Below are positions 62,914-64,000 of a DNA stretch of 64,000 bases, piece by piece (the stretch's first letter is position 1; each line of letters begins with the position of its first letter). Where the stretch lies: assembly GCA_021780905.1 (NCBI GenBank), contig JAJXXW010000064.1, forward strand, positions 24,004-88,003. The letters are read 5' to 3'. This stretch comes from a bacterium. GTDB taxonomy: Bacteria; Verrucomicrobiota; Verrucomicrobiia; Limisphaerales; UBA11358. Made by a program: the position numbers and the translations under genes. The notes below the pieces were generated by a model that had not been told where the DNA came from, made no database searches, and saw only the letters and a program-made list of their open reading frames with translations.

Positions 62914-63372
62914 TCGCCAAAAGTAATAAATTCCGTTGGCGTCCGAGAACTGGATGGGAAAAAAGCGCAAACTTCATATGGCCTGCATTTTCTTGCCTTC
63001 CCTGGCTTGATTTTCAACTTTGCTGTCTTCATTAGCCCGACCTTCGCACGGCAGACGACATTGATCCTAGATTCTGCAGTTGGAGCTGGAATCTGAAAAG
63101 CCCTGCGCGTGAACACCATTGAAAACAAAGGCACATATCCATTTTTCCGCAACTGCGCCGCCGTTGACTTCATTCACCCAGCGGGTGAATTTGTCAGCCC
63201 GCGAAAAACCCAATGACGACTTTGATTCTTTTGGGAATTGAACGCTTTGCCCGTTTCAATTGCGGAATCCAGGTTGAAGCGCGGATTTTTTTGAAACTTT
63301 TTTCAATTTCCGGCGTCATCAAAACCGTGGCCATGATGGCCCGCAAAAAAACAAAACTAATATAAATTAAAT
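62914..63372. other. Intergenic region, no gene supported
   Basis: 459 bases after the transporter gene. Open frames are short and have no recognisable domain. AT-rich DNA at 63330-63372 probably holds the promoter of the next gene. Confidence 0.4.
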
Positions 63373-63663
63373 ATGAAACGGAAAATCACATTGATTGCGA
63401 CCCTGCTGACCCTGACCGGGGCGGCGATTTACACCAACACCACGGCCTGCGCGCAAAGCACCACGCCCCCACCCGCCAACGGCCGGACTCCGGTCCATGA
63501 ACGGCATCCGGCCATCCTCAACGCCATCCGGGCGCTGGAAAAGGCGAAGATGGACTTGAAGAATGCCAGCCACGACTTTGGCGGCCACCGCGAGTCGGCA
63601 TTAAAAGAATGTGACGCAGCCATCGCCGAATTGAGGCTGGCGTTGCAATACGACAACAAATAA
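63373..63663 (+). CDS. Small secreted helical protein
   Basis: 96 residues. Signal peptide (MKRKITLIATLLTLTGAAIY...ACA), a Pro-rich linker, then a helical hairpin: HPAILNAIRALEKAKMDLKNASHDFGGHRESALKECDAAIAELRLAL. Small proteins with this HPxI...DFGGHR pattern are common in Verrucomicrobiota; function unknown. Monocistronic. Confidence 0.8.
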   Translation: MKRKITLIATLLTLTGAAIYTNTTACAQSTTPPPANGRTPVHERHPAILNAIRALEKAKMDLKNASHDFGGHRESALKECDAAIAELRLALQYDNK

Positions 63664-64000
63664 GCCGTGCTGGCGTGCCGGCCACCAACCGCTCCTGACG
63701 GGCCAGACTCCGCAGGAGGTGTGTGCGTCAAGTTTTGCAAATTGGGTGTAATGGTCGCTTGGTGGGAAAACCGAGGCGGCGCAGTGCGGCGAGCCTTAGC
63801 CCGGATATTTCATAGTGGTATTTGATTTTGGGAAAAGGCGGTGCGGAGGCGGTCTCCGCCGGCTGGTTGGGGGAAAATGGGAAGCCCAACGACCGTTGTG
63901 ACGCCGGAAGGCTCGCCGCTGGCAGTGTTTGGCGACACCTCCGGCAGGGAGACTTTGCTTTCCAGAAAAAAGCCGGCCTCAACCGCTGGCGGGAGCCAGC
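63664..64000. other. Unassigned terminal stretch
   Basis: 337 bases. The only open frame of note (63982-63728, minus) has a low-complexity translation. GGAGGCGGTCTCCGCC (63846-63861) and CGCCGGAAGG-type repeats look like interspersed repeat DNA. No gene is called. Confidence 0.35.

Noticed and set aside
63728..63982. 84-residue open frame at the right end
   Set aside because: The translation is low-complexity and the DNA looks like interspersed repeat sequence; no support for a gene.

Overview
The window looks like a chromosomal segment of a Verrucomicrobiota bacterium, probably of the Pedosphaera/Limisphaera type. Four things suggest this: a DUF1559-type pseudopilin with a long [15 protein letters not shown] segment, a PEP-CTERM exported protein, several secreted proteins sharing one C-terminal tail module, and short palindromic repeats sitting between and even inside genes. 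Most of the DNA is GC-rich. The exceptions are a low-GC island beside a tRNA-Leu gene and a small membrane-protein gene between thyA and folA. All assignments are from reading the sequence; no database search was run.

Layout. 1-1552: the end of a DUF58/DUF4381-type operon (minus strand). 2223-3507: a phage-like ADP-ribosyltransferase gene with two tiny followers. 3564-8467: tRNA-Leu(UAG) and a roughly 4.8-kb integrative element flanked by 40-bp direct repeats of the 5' half of the tRNA gene. The element carries a tyrosine integrase, an excisionase-like protein, an iteron-like array, an HUH Rep-like protein, a LamG cargo protein and an XRE regulator. A decayed second integrase abuts the right repeat, followed by a PglX-like methyltransferase remnant. 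9378-17916: housekeeping genes (thyA, folA, rpsA, miaB), a DUF465 protein, a conserved hypothetical with a 21-bp tandem-repeat array upstream, and a small hypothetical. 17962-21532: a frameshifted four-helix-bundle gene behind a type IIG-like restriction-methyltransferase. 21706-24753: a hypothetical, DAHP synthase and an SGNH-family protein.

24885-33289 is a same-strand cluster: a FadL-like outer-membrane channel, an alpha/beta hydrolase, a PhcB-like (3-hydroxy-fatty-acid methyl ester signal) methyltransferase, a membrane histidine kinase, a receiver-kinase hybrid, and a second kinase with a degenerate receiver and a non-canonical H-box. It resembles the Ralstonia phcBSR quorum-sensing operon with candidate uptake and turnover genes added. 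This is the most interesting system in the window.

33464-42263: arginine biosynthesis (argF, argD, argB), an AlkA-type glycosylase, a YdjM-type membrane protein, and an AraC regulator divergent from a sugar isomerase, a Gfo/Idh/MocA oxidoreductase and a DUF6807 lipoprotein. 42673-62913: a starch/maltodextrin locus with a CBM20-type MalQ, a PEP-CTERM protein, two very large secreted GH13 proteins, a NarL-type two-component system, a four-module secreted protein, a pseudopilin, a third GH13 amylase and a GPH/SUT-like sugar transporter. A CGCA-N6-TGCG inverted repeat lies upstream of four of these genes and suggests one shared regulator. The last 1.1 kb holds a small secreted protein and unassigned DNA.
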